From B30-G6 sp963701385 (GTDB lineage Bacteria; Desulfobacterota; Desulfobacteria; Desulfobacterales; B30-G6), in contig CAVOZW010000027.1 of assembly GCA_963701385.1 (NCBI GenBank), positions 434,001 to 498,000 on the forward strand: a stretch of DNA of 64,000 nucleotides, given 5' to 3'. Within the stretch, counting starts at the first letter, position 1. The number at the start of each line of letters is the position of its first letter. The translations under genes and the position numbers were made by a program. Below the pieces are notes generated by a model that did no database searches, had not been told where the DNA came from, and was given only the letters and a program-made list of their open reading frames with translations. Positions 1-8,859 of this stretch are shown piece by piece.

Positions 1-582
1 CATGTCATAGAGACCCCAGGCGTTCGGTTTTTTCTGAGCCACGGGCTGAATCCTACTTTTCGAGTTCCAGCAATACCAGCCTATTTGATCCAGATTGGCA
101 TCTCTGCCGCAATCGAGCTCCGTAATCCCACCGTTGGAAAACGCTTCTGTACTGCCAGCCCGGCAGGCATACTCCCATTCGGCTTCGGTGGGAAGTCTGT
201 ATTTATCTGTCCCTTCCCGCTGGTTGAGCTTGCCGATGAATTCCTGTGCATCATCCCATGAAACCTGTTCCACTGGGCAGTTATCACCGCAACCCTTTTG
301 ACTAGAAGGATTTTTGCCCATCAAGGCTTTCCATTGGCCCTGGGTTACCTCCGTGGTCTGCATGTAGAAAGGATTTGTCAAATTTACTGCGTGTGGTATT
401 TCGCCTGTATACCGGCCGGATTCATTTTCAGGGCTTCCCATCATAAATTTGCCTGGTTTTATCAGAACAAACTCTATCCCCAGGCTATTGGTGATCCTTT
501 CCTTTGGTTGTTCAGCATAAGCACTAAAAACAAGGGCTAAAAAGATCACGATGAATTGGATTGGAATAATATATTTTTTCAT
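1..582 (-). CDS. SUMF1/formylglycine-generating-enzyme-like exported protein (C-terminus off the window)
   Basis: The reading frame is open from an ATG at 582 to the window edge (194 codons), so the C-terminus is missing. Residues 1-23 form a signal peptide (Lys-Lys, a hydrophobic stretch, then AYA before Glu-Gln), so the product should be exported. The rest reads as the SUMF1 fold: a PGKFMMGSP strand near residues 43-51, RLPTEAEWEYACRAG at 129-143, and KPNAWGLYDM at the edge, where the usual HGNVWEW would follow. Family members either convert a sulfatase Cys to formylglycine or are general sugar/peptide-binding or effector-like domains. The catalytic C-terminal Cys region is not visible, so the enzyme class is undecided. 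A GGGG-rich ribosome site precedes the ATG. No sulfatase is seen nearby. Confidence 0.85.
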   Translation of the reverse strand, partial: MKKYIIPIQFIVIFLALVFSAYAEQPKERITNSLGIEFVLIKPGKFMMGSPENESGRYTGEIPHAVNLTNPFYMQTTEVTQGQWKALMGKNPSSQKGCGDNCPVEQVSWDDAQEFIGKLNQREGTDKYRLPTEAEWEYACRAGSTEAFSNGGITELDCGRDANLDQIGWYCWNSKSRIQPVAQKKPNAWGLYDM

Positions 583-670
583 CGCCCTATCCCCTTTGGT
601 CAATGATTATTAATGACGGATTTACATTTTAGCTCGATTGAAACCGAAAAATAATCTCACAATTCCTCAT

Positions 671-1147
671 TTAGATTCCCTCTACACCTTCGGGCAATTG
701 TAACCAGTTCTTTCTGGATTTCATGAAGATAAATGTTTCACTTCTAATAACATTGCCTATTTTGAGAATTGTATCGGTGGTAAATCGATATAACTCATCC
801 TTTCCTTCCACACAAATTACCTCCGCAAGAATATCGTAACGGCCGGTAACCACGCCTGCCCAAGCAACATTCGGCAGATGGGCTATCTTATCCAGTATCT
901 GATCCAATTTTCCTTCTGACCGGACGCTCATGGCGACCAACGCGGTCATCATTTCTCGATGCCGGCTTGGATCGATCAATCCTGAAACTTTAAACATACC
1001 ATTTTTCTCAAGACCTTTTATTCGGCTTCGAACGGTAGGTGCCGTCACATTGAGTTTTTTGGCCATTTCACCGATCGGCATTCGCCCGTTTTTTGTTAAC
1101 AGACGAATGATCTCATTATCCAATGTATCAAGTCTTGTTTTATCCAA
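671..1147 (-). CDS. Lrp/AsnC family transcriptional regulator
   Basis: This is a 158-residue protein of normal family length. Residues 1-60 form the AsnC-type winged helix-turn-helix (LDNEIIRLLTKNGRMPIGEMAKKLNV, then TAPTVRSRIKGLEKNG). Residues about 65-145 form the RAM ligand-binding/oligomerisation domain, with the typical GRYDILAEV strand. Such proteins act as dimers or octamers that sense amino acids or other small metabolites. The AT-rich region upstream (1148-1290) is a plausible autoregulated promoter. The flanking genes do not suggest a target. Confidence 0.93.
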   Translation of the reverse strand: MDKTRLDTLDNEIIRLLTKNGRMPIGEMAKKLNVTAPTVRSRIKGLEKNGMFKVSGLIDPSRHREMMTALVAMSVRSEGKLDQILDKIAHLPNVAWAGVVTGRYDILAEVICVEGKDELYRFTTDTILKIGNVIRSETFIFMKSRKNWLQLPEGVEGI

Positions 1148-1563
1148 AGGGCCTCTCTATTTTTTAATTAGAATATTATTTTTTTATTAATATCTATATA
1201 AATAATTTGTCAAGTAAAAATTATATTAATAGATAAAAATATAAATAAATATTTTCCTTTTAAAATTAAACGCCGCCTAAGGTGATATTTATTTATGCTC
1301 GATTGGTGTGATGCGATGGATGCATAATGGAGAGACAAGCGTGGAGCAGACTACAATGACTTGATTGAACCTTCGATCAATGAAAACCGGGCGAAAGTGA
1401 CCAAATCACTACCATCTAGTAGTAGCCGCGGACTTAGAAGACTCCTTATGCAGTCATGGAATGCGAATTTTTTCAGACAAAGAACTTTAAAGAGGGGGCA
1501 GATTGTGAGGATATCACAACATCCATCAAAGACCGGGTAGCCGGGGGCCATGCTGGCCCCAAG
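1148..1563. other. Intergenic region, no gene seen
   Basis: The first 140 bases are very AT-rich, as expected of the control region of the Lrp/AsnC gene. I see no convincing coding frame in the rest. A 123-codon minus-strand frame (1351-1722) has no family features and runs through the intron-like hairpin, so it is not called. Confidence 0.5.
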
Positions 1564-1602
1564 CCCCCTAACCGTACGTGACAGGTTACCGTCATACGGC
1601 TC
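1564..1602 (-). mobile_element. Group II intron-like hairpin, probably an intron remnant
   Basis: On the minus strand the sequence reads GAGCCGTATGACGG, a TAAC loop, CTGTCACGTACGGTT, then a G-run. This closely resembles a hairpin recurrent in bacterial group II introns (GAGCCGgATGA...TCACGTcCGGTT). No reverse transcriptase/maturase frame is present nearby, so this would be a scrap of an intron. The identification rests on motif memory only. Confidence 0.35.
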
Positions 1603-1884
1603 AAGCCCTTCAAAAGCCGACCTCAGCCAAGGGCGACCCAGTCGTCCTGTTAACAACAAAGTGAAGATTTGATTGCAGGATTGTAAGTTCCAAACAATCA
1701 TTTGGAAAAATACCCCTGCCATCTATTGTCGTAAGGATTTGCCTTGCCACGGATTTTCGTATGACGAACTATTTTTACCGTGGCCATATAGACCAAATCG
1801 ATGACGTCAACCCCACCTCCCTCTGCCTTTGGCCGATACATAACCTTTCATTTAGCCGACCACTTGACTTTCGAATGGACGCTT

Positions 1885-2893
1885 ATGGCTGAACCAACCT
1901 TATACCCGCGATTTGTACGGTACCGACTGGAGGAGGCATTGAAGGATACTCCGGTAGTGTTGGTCCATGAGCCGCGCCAGTGCGGCAAAACCACCCTTGC
2001 CCGTTTGGTCGGTGATGCTGCTGGCTATGAATACATAACCTTTGACGATGATGTTCAACTTGCTGCCGCCAACGCCGATCCGGTGGGATTTGTGGCCGAC
2101 TTGTCAGACAAAACCGTTCTTGATGAAGTCCAGCGTGTTCCGGCCCTTTTTCTCGCTTTGAAATCGGCTGTTGACCGGGAGCGCCGGCCTGGGCGCTTCA
2201 TTCTAACAGGTTCGGCCAATGTGCTGTTGGTGACCAAATTGGCGGATTCATTGGCGGGCCGCATGGAGATCCTGCGGTTGCACCCTTTAGCCCAGGATGA
2301 AATTGAGGGCAAGGCGTCTTGCTTCATTGATGTGCTGTTTGCTGCTCAGTTTCGAAACCGCCGCTTTGAACGCCTTGGACATGAACTGGCTGAAAGGATT
2401 GTTGCCGGCGGTTACCCAGCGGCACTTTTACGCGCCAAGGAGAAACGGCGCGCGGCCTGGTACCGGGACTACATCGAAACAATCGTGCAGCGGGATGTGC
2501 GCGATTTGGCGCGCATCGGCTCTGCTCGGTGTACACGCCGAATTCCTCCTCAAAGACCGCACCATGCTGGGACAGCTTCTGGAAACGTTTGTCTTTCAGG
2601 AACTCAAGCGACAAGCAAGCTGGAGCGACCCACCGGTTCAATTCCACCATTTTCGGAACAAGGACGGTGTGGAGGTGGATATTGTGATGGAGAAAGCCGG
2701 GAAAGTGGCCGGTATTGAAATAAAAGCCGCAGCTACAGTGATGAAAAAGGATTTTCGAGGATTAAAAAAGCTTCGGGAAACAACCGCAGAACGATTTGCC
2801 GGCGGGGTTGTGGTGTACGATGGTGAGCATGTGGCTGGCTTCGGCGATAAACTGTATGCTGTACCCATCCGTGCACTCTGGGAAACGGTGTAG
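1885..2893 (+). pseudogene. AAA_14/DUF4143 ATPase, disrupted by an internal deletion and frameshift
   Basis: The first frame starts at ATG 1885 (MAEPTLYPRF; an ATG 84 bases upstream is also in frame) and carries a variant Walker A (VHEPRQCGKTTLARL), the VLDEVQRVPALF Walker B and the LTGSANVLL sensor segment typical of the AAA_14 family. It runs to RDVRDLARIG near 2518. The DUF4143 domain then continues in the next frame (ALLGVHAEFLLKDRTMLGQLLETF to the stop at 2893), with the GVEVDIV and IEIKAAAT nuclease-like motifs. Compared with family members, about 80 residues between the two parts are missing and the frame changes at 2515-2525. The gene is therefore broken. Intact relatives are stand-alone ATPases of poorly known role, often in mobile or defence regions. 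Confidence 0.85.
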
Positions 2894-3280
2894 TTGTTTA
2901 ATACCAGAATTTTAGAAAATAATTCCAGTCAAAATTCTCCCTTGCTTTTTCGAAGATTAGAAATAGCAATATTAATGTTGCTGGGACCCCTGCCGATAAA
3001 GATTACAGCTAATCTGGGGGATATCTCTGTGCGTTGACTTTATGATTGGATCATTAATATTTTTAGAGAGTTGCAGTCCACTACATGCTGTATATGACAT
3101 GTTCTTTGCATTTTGCACTTTAGGCTTTAATCGATAAAATTCCCCAGATCCTACGAATATTCTCTTATCACAAAGTCACAAAGTTGATTGCATCTGTAAT
3201 ATTTAAAAATATTCGAGGTTGAAAAGTGCTCGTCCGATGTCATATTTATATCCATTCTTCTGTCCATTCATTTTCAATCT
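2894..3280. other. Intergenic region, nothing recognised
   Basis: About 390 AT-rich bases with stops in all frames and no protein family signal. No strong terminator or promoter stands out. Confidence 0.5.
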
Positions 3281-3295
3281 CGATGGAGACAATTT

Positions 3296-4171
3296 TTGCG
3301 TTATGACGGTCCCATATATCGACCTCCGAGTGAAGCCGATAGCCTTTTGATCCAGGCTACGGTGGGCTGCCCGCACAACAAGTGCAGCTTTTGCATGGTC
3401 TACAAAAGAGGCCCGCGATTTCGCTGCAGATCGGTCCAAGAAATATACGCAGATATCGACGAAGCCTTTGATCGATTTGGCCCAAACGTGCAGTCGATTT
3501 TTTTCCCGGCCGGCAATACAATCGCCATGCCCACACGAGACCTATCCGCCATATGCCGCTACAGCAAAATGAAATTCCCGAAACTGCAGCGCGTCACGGT
3601 ATATGGATCTTCGCAATATATCGTTCAAAAAGGGTTGATGGATATGAAGCTGCTTCAGCAGGCCGGTTTGAGTCGCATTCATGTGGGGCTTGAAAGCGGT
3701 GATGACACGATCCTGAAAAGGGTGAAAAAAGGAACAAACGCTACGGAGCAAATTCAAGCGGGCCAGATTGTCAAACAAGCTGGAATTCAACTCAGCGAAT
3801 ACGTCATCCTCGGTCTGGGCGGCACCGATCGGTCGACAAAGCATGCCTTGAAAACAGCCGAGGTGGTCAATGAAATTGAGCCTGATTTCCTACGCTTGAG
3901 AACCCTGGTCCCCAAAATCAACACCCTGTTGCTGCACCAGATCAACAAAGATCGATTTCAACTGTTGTCCCCCCATCAGGTTCTCTTGGAAACACGCCTG
4001 TTGATTGAGAACCTTTCCATTTCAACCATCCTGACCAGCGACCACTATACCAACTATCTGAATCTGTCAGGAAAATTGCCGGAGGATAAAGACAAACTGC
4101 TCGAGGCTGTCAACCAGGCCCTGACCTGGGATCCAGGCCGTTTTCGCCCCAATTTTATTGGGACCCAATAA
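3296..4171 (+). CDS. Radical SAM protein with CX4CX2C cluster motif
   Basis: The protein has 291 residues. The cluster motif is GCPHNKCSFCMVYK (CX4CX2C), the spacing seen in a COG1032-like family annotated only as radical SAM protein. The SAM-binding GLESGDD and the downstream YVILGLGG fit the half-barrel. The start is TTG at 3296, preceded by GGAGA at 3285-3289. No in-frame ATG lies upstream before a stop, and family members begin with the same MRYxGPIYRPPSEADSLLIQ segment. The first 20 residues and the C-terminal 100 (LLETRLLIENLSISTILTSDHYTNYLNLSG) are family-specific. The substrate is unknown and no operon partner is seen. Confidence 0.9.
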   Translation: MRYDGPIYRPPSEADSLLIQATVGCPHNKCSFCMVYKRGPRFRCRSVQEIYADIDEAFDRFGPNVQSIFFPAGNTIAMPTRDLSAICRYSKMKFPKLQRVTVYGSSQYIVQKGLMDMKLLQQAGLSRIHVGLESGDDTILKRVKKGTNATEQIQAGQIVKQAGIQLSEYVILGLGGTDRSTKHALKTAEVVNEIEPDFLRLRTLVPKINTLLLHQINKDRFQLLSPHQVLLETRLLIENLSISTILTSDHYTNYLNLSGKLPEDKDKLLEAVNQALTWDPGRFRPNFIGTQ

Positions 4172-4173
4172 AT

Positions 4174-4353
4174 CTATGATTTTAAATGATGGTGGTGAGT
4201 GGTTGCCAGTTTAGCCATCATCCTGGTTACGTAATCAGGTGGTTTTCCGTTTAACCAGCCGGGCATCCCGCCTGCTTCGATATATTTTATGATTTCCTGA
4301 AACACCACTGCGCTGAAGGTATAGTCACCGAAGTCGATGCATATTTTAGCGAA
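4174..4353 (-). pseudogene. Possible C-terminal remnant of an unidentified protein
   Basis: A 59-codon open frame begins right after an in-frame stop, without ATG, GTG or TTG at a sensible place. Its composition is protein-like (FGDYTFSAVVFQEIIKYIEAG, then GMPGWLNGKPPDYVTRMM) and it ends in TAG at 4174. I do not recognise the family. The lack of a start and the ordered amphipathic sequence suggest the tail of a decayed gene. A chance frame is the alternative. Confidence 0.3.
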
Positions 4354-4470
4354 TTATAGTACCCTTGGCAAATGGAGGATTATTCCACATTATGGTACGT
4401 GCAGAACATGCATTACAAAAGAAATTTCTGCACGAACCCCTATTTTTTCAAATTCTACTTAGGAGGAGCC

Positions 4471-4932
4471 ATGGCTTTCTACATCGTCCAACACGGCATA
4501 AGCTTAACCAAGGATTTTGATCCTGAAAAAGGCCTTTCACCTCAAGGCATCGAGGAGGTGGAAAAAATCGCCCAAGTCGCTCAACAATATGGGGTGAAAG
4601 TGGCACGGATTCAGCATAGTGGGAAAAAACGAGCCCGTCAGACAGCAGAACTTCTGGCTACATTCCTGATGCCGGTGCTTGGATTGCAGGAGGTAGTAGG
4701 TATCAACCCTCTGGATGACGTTGCGGCTTTTGCATCCCAGGTGAATTATACGGCTAATATGATGGTGGTGGGGCACCTGCCATTTTTGGAACGACTGATT
4801 TCCTTTCTCATAATCGGTCGGCAAGGCCCGACCGTATTCAAGCTCCAAAACGGTGGCATTCTATGCCTTGACCAAATTGAGAATTGGGACTCACCAGCCA
4901 TCAAATGGGCATTAATGCCTCGTGTGAAATGA
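4471..4932 (+). CDS. SixA-like histidine phosphatase superfamily protein
   Basis: This is a 153-residue protein. The start at 4471 is chosen for a strong AGGAGG site at 4461-4466. The fold fits SixA-type phosphohistidine phosphatases: an N-terminal YIVQHG strand, LSPQGIEEVEKIA helix, HSGKKRARQTAELL (the second Arg region) and VVGHLPFLERL with the late active-site His. In the canonical LVRHG motif the Arg before the nucleophilic His binds phosphate. Here it is Gln (QHG), so activity may be altered. SixA in E. coli dephosphorylates the His of PTS or phosphorelay proteins, but no such partner is next to this gene. Confidence 0.85.
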   Translation: MAFYIVQHGISLTKDFDPEKGLSPQGIEEVEKIAQVAQQYGVKVARIQHSGKKRARQTAELLATFLMPVLGLQEVVGINPLDDVAAFASQVNYTANMMVVGHLPFLERLISFLIIGRQGPTVFKLQNGGILCLDQIENWDSPAIKWALMPRVK

Positions 4933-5210
4933 GGGGTTCTGGGAATCCGCTCTCGTCCTATATTTGCTGGGATGAGGGATCCGGTGTACAATCCAACAAT
5001 GGATTAAGCCTGCTCTTGACTCATACATGAAAATAGACTGATCTCTCCAGATAACTTAAAAGACCCTCAGGATACCACAGAAAGGGTGGTGGTCGATTTT
5101 AAACTCGGCCATAAAAAATCACCAAATCCTTACTGTCACAACACTTGATTGAATTTGAGGAGGATTTCAAGTATTATCATACAAATTCTGAGTCCATATA
5201 GAAAAGTAAA

Positions 5211-5564
5211 ATGAAGACCATTAAAATCGACAGTTATGCCTTCGGATCCATCTTGATAAACGGGAAGACCTACACGGACGATCTTATTATCCTTCCTGGT
5301 GGTACGATCCTGAACTCTTGGTGGCGGAAACGGGGGCACCAGCTCACCATGCATGATTTACGGGAATTGATTGATTCATCACCGGAGGTCATCGTAGTCG
5401 GGACAGGTGTGACCGGAGGGGTGATACCGGACATAAATCTTAAACCGGATCTTGCGAAATTGACCATCGAGTTCATCGCGGTACCGAATGAAGAGGCGAT
5501 CAAGATTTTCAATAAACTGGCACCGGAAAAGAGAATTGGAGGCGGTTTTCATTTGACGTGTTAA
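5211..5564 (+). CDS. Mth938-like domain protein (DUF498/NDUFAF3 family)
   Basis: The 117-residue protein matches the Mth938 fold throughout: IDSYAFGSILINGKTYTDDLIILPGG near the N-terminus, then SPEVIVVGTGVTGGV and FIAVPNEEAIKIFNKL. The family is conserved from archaea to mitochondria (NDUFAF3, a complex I assembly factor), but its biochemical role in bacteria is not established. The gene stands alone between remnants. No clear Shine-Dalgarno is seen before the ATG. Confidence 0.88.
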   Translation: MKTIKIDSYAFGSILINGKTYTDDLIILPGGTILNSWWRKRGHQLTMHDLRELIDSSPEVIVVGTGVTGGVIPDINLKPDLAKLTIEFIAVPNEEAIKIFNKLAPEKRIGGGFHLTC

Positions 5565-5621
5565 ACGAAATTGGAATAATCTTGATCTGCCTCTAACCGA
5601 AAGAGAAATCCTTGAGTCCTA

Positions 5622-6223
5622 TCAATCAAATTGGGCATAACGAAAGCACGTGCTCTTCCTCCCCGCGACCTTTTCATACTTCTCCCTCGGCCACCCCAGT
5701 GCAATCACGGCGTAGGGCGTTTCATCTTCCGGGATCCCACGAAGCGGTTGATATTCAGATCCCTTTTCATGGCCTCGATCACGTATCCGATCATGCAGGA
5801 GCCCAACCCGATAGCATGGGCACCCAGTTGGATGTTCTGGGCAGCCAGCAGGGTGTCTTCGGACGGGCAGGAGGCATCGTTGAGCGACCCGACAATGATT
5901 ACGGCCGTGGCTCCGTGAAACAAAAGATCCTTTCCTTGTTTTTCCCAGAGTGCAAAGCCCTCTTTGACGGTCCTATAACGAGTTTCGTAATAGTTGGCCA
6001 GGGCTGGCTTATTGATCAGCTTCAACAAAAATCTAAGCCATCTTTTTTCGGCGAGCCGGTTGATCTTTTCAAAAAACTTGCCCACCCGGTTGCCTAAGGC
6101 CAGCACGGATTGGCGGTCCGGCAAAATAGTGAAGGACCAGAGTTGGCAGTTAGAACCCGAGGGCGCTGTGACGCCGATCCTGATCAGGTCTTCCAGGATA
6201 TCGGGCGCTATGGATGATTCCAG
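5622..6223 (-). pseudogene. Nitroreductase family protein, truncated and frameshifted
   Basis: The frame enters without a start codon directly after a stop at 6224-6226, with DILEDLIRIGVTAPSGSNCQ, the FMN-binding N-terminal segment of nitroreductases but lacking the first 20-30 residues. It continues through HGATAVIIVGS and the LGAHAIGLGSCMIGYV helix. Near 5725 the frame shifts: the remaining C-terminus (IPEDETPYAVIALGWPREKYE, ending at 5622) lies in another frame. Both a lost N-terminus and a frameshift make the gene dead. Intact relatives are FMN oxidoreductases using NAD(P)H. Confidence 0.85.
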
Positions 6224-6476
6224 CTAGATCTAAGCTATTCCCTTCTGACCAAATAGTTTCAAAAATGTTGGACAGCAAGATATGTTCGCGGTCGACAATA
6301 GGATCTGCTTCCATTCCTAAAATAGCGAGAATACCAGTGGTTGTCGTTTGAATTCGCTCACGAAATAAATCAGGATCTCCAAGAATCTCGGGTGGCGGTG
6401 GTGAGAAGAATCTTAGAACGCTGACTGGAATACTGGCATAGCTACCTGTCCATGATAGCTCAAATAACCTCTCGAC
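6224..6476 (-). pseudogene. Internal fragment of a HerA/DUF87-like ATP-binding protein
   Basis: Directly after the stop of the MurR/RpiR gene, and in the same frame, the sequence encodes ELSWTGSYASIPVSVLRFFS, a PPPPEILGDP segment and REHILLSNIFETIW. I recognise this as the middle of a family of HerA-like (DUF87) ATPases with the LLGIDADPIxSREHILLS motif. No start, Walker A or C-terminus is present. It abuts the nitroreductase remnant at about 6223, so two unrelated broken genes were joined by deletion. Confidence 0.6.
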
Positions 6477-7418
6477 TCACGATTGTCTCTTTTGAATGTC
6501 CCTTAGTTTCCGAATTTGCGAAATGTCGAAACCAGTTCTGGGACAAAAGACTTCAAATTCTCTTAGAAGCTTTTCACCTTTCTCCAGATTTTCGAGCATC
6601 TCATCGTTACAATATTTAAGTGCGGCAATATTCAAAGATTCCAGCAAGGCAGTCACGGGCGTAACGCTGTCAAAAAAGGACAGCCCTCCAGACGGTACGG
6701 TAATTTGAAACGTAGCAAGTTCTGAAGCCGGGGAAAATTCGCTGTCGGTAATCAATATAATACGGGCATTTTTTTCTGCAAAATATTGAGCTATTTTAAG
6801 TGTTTGTTTTCCATAAAATTGCCTGAATATGCATAAAAGCACGGCATTCTCGCTCACATTGGTCATCTTATCCGGAGACATGGATACCTCCGGTCCCAGT
6901 AATATGGAATCCGGCCTAAGTCTTGTCATAAGCATATGAAATAGATACGCCAGCGGGTATGAACTTCTTTGACCGGTGATGAAAAGACGAGACTCCGGTT
7001 CCATTAGCAATTTAGCCACACTTAAAAAGATTTCGGGATCAATTTGTGTATGTGCATATTGTAGATTATTAATAATATATGAAAAATTTTCGCCAATTAT
7101 ATCCTCTTGCCGGTGTTCTAGATGCTTCTTTTGGAGTAAATATCGTAAAGATTCTTGCTTATTTACGAGTTCATCACGCAGCTTTTCCCTGAAGTCTGCA
7201 TACTTTTCATATCCGAGCTTTGCAATAAATCGTACAATGGTAGATTTGCTCACGCCGGTGTTCTTGCTGATGGAGGTGACATTATCAAATACCAGTTCCT
7301 GTTCATACCTGGAGAAATATTCTGCGATTTTAAGCTCGCTGGGGGTCATTTTTTTTAGCGCGCGGATTTGCTTGATGATATTTTTTTCAGTCATGGCTAA
7401 GCAATCTTTTTGTTGCAT
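6477..7418 (-). CDS. MurR/RpiR family transcriptional regulator
   Basis: This 313-residue protein has an N-terminal HTH_6 domain (residues about 10-85; KMTPSELKIAEYFSRYEQEL, SKNTGVSKSTIVRFIAKLGY) and a C-terminal SIS domain (about 130-270; LFITGQRSSYPLAYLF and NARIILITDSEFSPASELA). RpiR proteins bind phosphosugars or related ligands in the SIS domain and usually act on adjacent catabolic genes. The gene is divergent from an M20 amidohydrolase and next to a dipeptide-type ABC importer, the likely targets. A TGAAA-N6-TTTCA palindrome lies 13 bases before the start. The annotated start is ATG 7418; Met-9 is an alternative. Confidence 0.93.
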   Translation of the reverse strand: MQQKDCLAMTEKNIIKQIRALKKMTPSELKIAEYFSRYEQELVFDNVTSISKNTGVSKSTIVRFIAKLGYEKYADFREKLRDELVNKQESLRYLLQKKHLEHRQEDIIGENFSYIINNLQYAHTQIDPEIFLSVAKLLMEPESRLFITGQRSSYPLAYLFHMLMTRLRPDSILLGPEVSMSPDKMTNVSENAVLLCIFRQFYGKQTLKIAQYFAEKNARIILITDSEFSPASELATFQITVPSGGLSFFDSVTPVTALLESLNIAALKYCNDEMLENLEKGEKLLREFEVFCPRTGFDISQIRKLRDIQKRQS

Positions 7419-7430
7419 TTAATTTATAAT

Positions 7431-7446
7431 TGAAATAAATGTTTCA
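7431..7446. promoter_or_regulatory. Candidate RpiR operator in the divergent control region
   Basis: TGAAATAAATGTTTCA is a perfect 5-bp inverted repeat with a 6-base spacer between the regulator and the amidohydrolase. The same half-sites with the same spacing recur at 8812-8827 before the transporter operon. GAAA/TTTC palindromes are usual for this regulator family. Confidence 0.6.
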
Positions 7447-7530
7447 TTAACTATCACATAGTGGTTAGCAGGTCAACATGATGCATAATATAATATTTTG
7501 TTTAATAAAGAAAAATAGAGAGAATAACCA

Positions 7531-8703
7531 ATGAAATCGATTGATTCTGAATTTTCAAGATGGCTCGTCGATGTTCGTCGTGATTTCCATATGTATCCTG
7601 AAATCGCCTTTGAAGAGACCAGAACCAGTAATAAAATAGCAGACATCCTGCGGTCTTTCAATATTGAAACCCATAGCCTGGATGATATGACCGGTGTCAT
7701 CGGATTGCTCAGGGGAGCTTCAGACGGTCCCACCATCGCTCTCCGATCGGATATCGATGCACTGCCTATTCAAGAATTGAACAATGTTTCCTATAAATCC
7801 CGAAATGAAGGAAAAATGCACGCATGCGGCCATGAAGCATGTGTGACAATATTGTTGGGCACGGCAAAATACCTTGTGGAGTCCGGTTTGGCGGCAACCC
7901 TCAAGGGAAACGTAAAGTTTCTTTTCCAACCGGCCGAAGAACGCGGAGCCGGCGCCAAAGCGATGATTCAAAGAGGCGTTCTGGAACATCCAAAGGTGAA
8001 CCGGATCATTGCCGGCCATATGGATCCTTATTTATCGATCGGGCAAATCGGTCATTTTCGGAGCCTGGGATACGCATCCGCGGATCGTTTTATCATGAAG
8101 ATCACAGGAAAGGGCGGTCATGGAGCCCGTCCGGAGTATTGCATTGACCCGATAGTCGCCGGGGCACATTTTATTACTCAAATACAGACTATCGTCGCCA
8201 GAAACATCAAACCGACCCAAGCGGGCGTCGTCACGATTGGCAAGTTTGCTGCGGGTGATGTGTCCAATGTCATTCCTGAAACGGCATATTTGGAAGGCAT
8301 CATCCGGGCGCTATCAGCCGATGTTCGTGAACAAATATCAAAAAGATTACAAGAGATTGCTTCTGGAATTGAAAATTGCTTTCAGGTTCGATGCGAACTA
8401 CGCATCAATCAGGGAGTACCCTGTCTCACCAATGATACCCAAGTAGCCGAATTTCTCTATGCTATATCCGAAACCGTTGTGGGGTCCGAAAATGTCCATT
8501 ATCTCGATCCAATTATGGCATCGGAGGATTTTTCCTATTTTACCGAAGCTTGTTCGGGAGCCATCATGCGCTTTGGGTGCGCTAATGAAGAAAAAGGGCT
8601 GGCATATCCCCTGCACTCACCTTACTTTGATATTGACGAAAACATCCTTGAGATCGGTGTGAAAATATTCACAAACGCAATCTGTCGTTATCTAACTGAC
8701 TGA
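7531..8703 (+). CDS. M20 family metallo-amidohydrolase
   Basis: This 390-residue enzyme belongs to the M20D peptidase/amidohydrolase group (N-acyl-amino acid, hippurate or IAA-amide hydrolases). Metal and catalytic residues are visible: HACGHEAC (the usual CGHD Cys and His), QPAEERGAGA with the catalytic Glu pair, AGHMDP, and the C-terminal HSPYFDIDE His. The dimerisation domain lies at about residues 185-295 (GKGGHGARPEYCIDPI). AGAGAG precedes the ATG. It is cytoplasmic, and its place between an RpiR regulator and a peptide importer suggests it hydrolyses an amide bond of the imported compound. The exact substrate cannot be read from sequence. Confidence 0.93.
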   Translation: MKSIDSEFSRWLVDVRRDFHMYPEIAFEETRTSNKIADILRSFNIETHSLDDMTGVIGLLRGASDGPTIALRSDIDALPIQELNNVSYKSRNEGKMHACGHEACVTILLGTAKYLVESGLAATLKGNVKFLFQPAEERGAGAKAMIQRGVLEHPKVNRIIAGHMDPYLSIGQIGHFRSLGYASADRFIMKITGKGGHGARPEYCIDPIVAGAHFITQIQTIVARNIKPTQAGVVTIGKFAAGDVSNVIPETAYLEGIIRALSADVREQISKRLQEIASGIENCFQVRCELRINQGVPCLTNDTQVAEFLYAISETVVGSENVHYLDPIMASEDFSYFTEACSGAIMRFGCANEEKGLAYPLHSPYFDIDENILEIGVKIFTNAICRYLTD

Positions 8704-8811
8704 TATTAATATTTTATAATTTCTTACCTGTTCCACCTTCCATCGATATTCTATTTATTTCAATCGGTATCATTTTTTTGTTGACAGCATTAAATGAGTA
8801 TGATAGCGGTT

Positions 8812-8827
8812 TGAAATAATTGTTTCA
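8812..8827. promoter_or_regulatory. Candidate RpiR operator 2
   Basis: TGAAATAATTGTTTCA differs from the site at 7431 only in the spacer (TAATTG for TAAATG). It lies 25 bases after a TTGACA hexamer, a position suited to repression of the transporter operon. Confidence 0.6.
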
Positions 8828-8842
8828 TAAATTATGGCTTTG

Positions 8843-8859
8843 GTATGATTGTTTCATAC
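8843..8859. promoter_or_regulatory. Candidate RpiR operator 3
   Basis: GTATGA-TTGTT-TCATAC is a perfect 6-bp inverted repeat. Its core (ATTGTTTCATA) matches the right half of the site at 8812. The centres of the two sites lie about three helical turns apart (31-32 bp), which would allow cooperative binding. Confidence 0.5.

Noticed and set aside
1351..1722. 123-codon minus-strand frame
   Set aside because: It spans the intron-like RNA hairpin and has no domain; its LEPYDGNLSRTVRG stretch is simply the translated hairpin.
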